Below, in pieces: positions 5,978 to 6,091 of a stretch of 6,091 nt of DNA (position 1 is the first letter of the stretch; each line of letters starts with the position of its first letter). Source of the DNA: Clostridia bacterium (GTDB lineage Bacteria > Bacillota_A > Clostridia > Oscillospirales > CAG-272). The DNA lies in assembly GCA_017414585.1 (NCBI GenBank), contig JAFQLN010000118.1, positions 1 through 6,091 on the forward strand, written 5' to 3'. A program made the position numbers and the translations under genes. A model generated the notes under the pieces. That model was not told where the DNA came from, did not search any database, and saw only the letters and a program-made list of their open reading frames with translations.

Positions 5978-6091
5978 GGGCACACGGCGAATTTTGTGTC
6001 AGCAGCAGCATTGGATTGTCTGATATAGTAAATTTGAAGTTATTGCATTGGGGACAGGTGAAGAAATATCCAAAATCCGGTAGGGGAGGGG
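5978..6091. other. Upstream spacer, no gene seen
   Basis: Neither strand shows a supported gene. The only notable elements are a 7-bp repeat ACGGCGA at 5984-5990, also at 5954-5960 inside the promoter, and GGGGACAGGTG at 6050-6060, whose last ten bases match 59-68. The purine-rich AGGGGAGGGG at the right edge could be a plus-strand ribosome binding site for a gene beyond the window, but nothing downstream is visible to test this. Confidence 0.5.

Noticed and set aside
3996..6023. 675-codon open frame on the plus strand
   Set aside because: It lies antisense to the amidase gene, whose motifs are unmistakable. The frame stays open because of the opposite strand's base composition and repeats, and its product shows no domain.
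5978..6091. C-terminal end of another minus-strand gene at the right edge
   Set aside because: Frames open to the edge are only about 16-40 codons long with no recognisable motif, which is expected by chance in this spacer.

Overview
The window looks like a chromosomal segment of a low-branching Bacillota (Clostridia-type) bacterium, most likely a gut or rumen Oscillospirales-like lineage. This is inferred from four things: a monoderm lipoprotein, a membrane-anchored amidase carrying CxxC/His modules of the kind common in clostridial surface proteins, AT-rich spacers between moderately GC-rich genes, and an intergenic repeat that resembles ones I recall from gut clostridia. No taxonomic marker gene is present, so the assignment is tentative.

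Every gene is on the minus strand, so transcription runs from high to low coordinates. From the right: an upstream spacer with a good sigma-A promoter (5949-5977); an exported N-acetylmuramoyl-L-alanine amidase with eight CxxC-type modules and a C-terminal membrane anchor (4068-5912); and, 37 bp downstream, an AEC-family permease (3083-4030). A 515-bp spacer follows. It holds a composite repeat (2703-3028) made of two inverted arms of about 80-100 bp around a five-unit tandem array, then a strong promoter (2605-2633). That promoter drives a two-TM protein of unknown function (2028-2567), followed by a small lipoprotein (1416-1949) whose stop overlaps the start of alanine racemase (alr, 241-1419) by 4 bp. 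Left of alr come a weak stem-loop, a second promoter (98-126) and the first six codons of another gene leaving the window (1-18).

The functional theme is the cell wall. The amidase cuts the MurNAc-L-Ala bond, and alanine racemase makes D-alanine for peptidoglycan. The lipoprotein-alr pair recalls the ydcC-alr arrangement of Bacillus subtilis. The permease may move a small organic or amino acid anion, but its substrate cannot be read from the sequence.

I saw no defence system, CRISPR array, tRNA, rRNA or transposase. The least explained structure is the composite repeat at 2703-3028. The most unusual protein architecture is the amidase.
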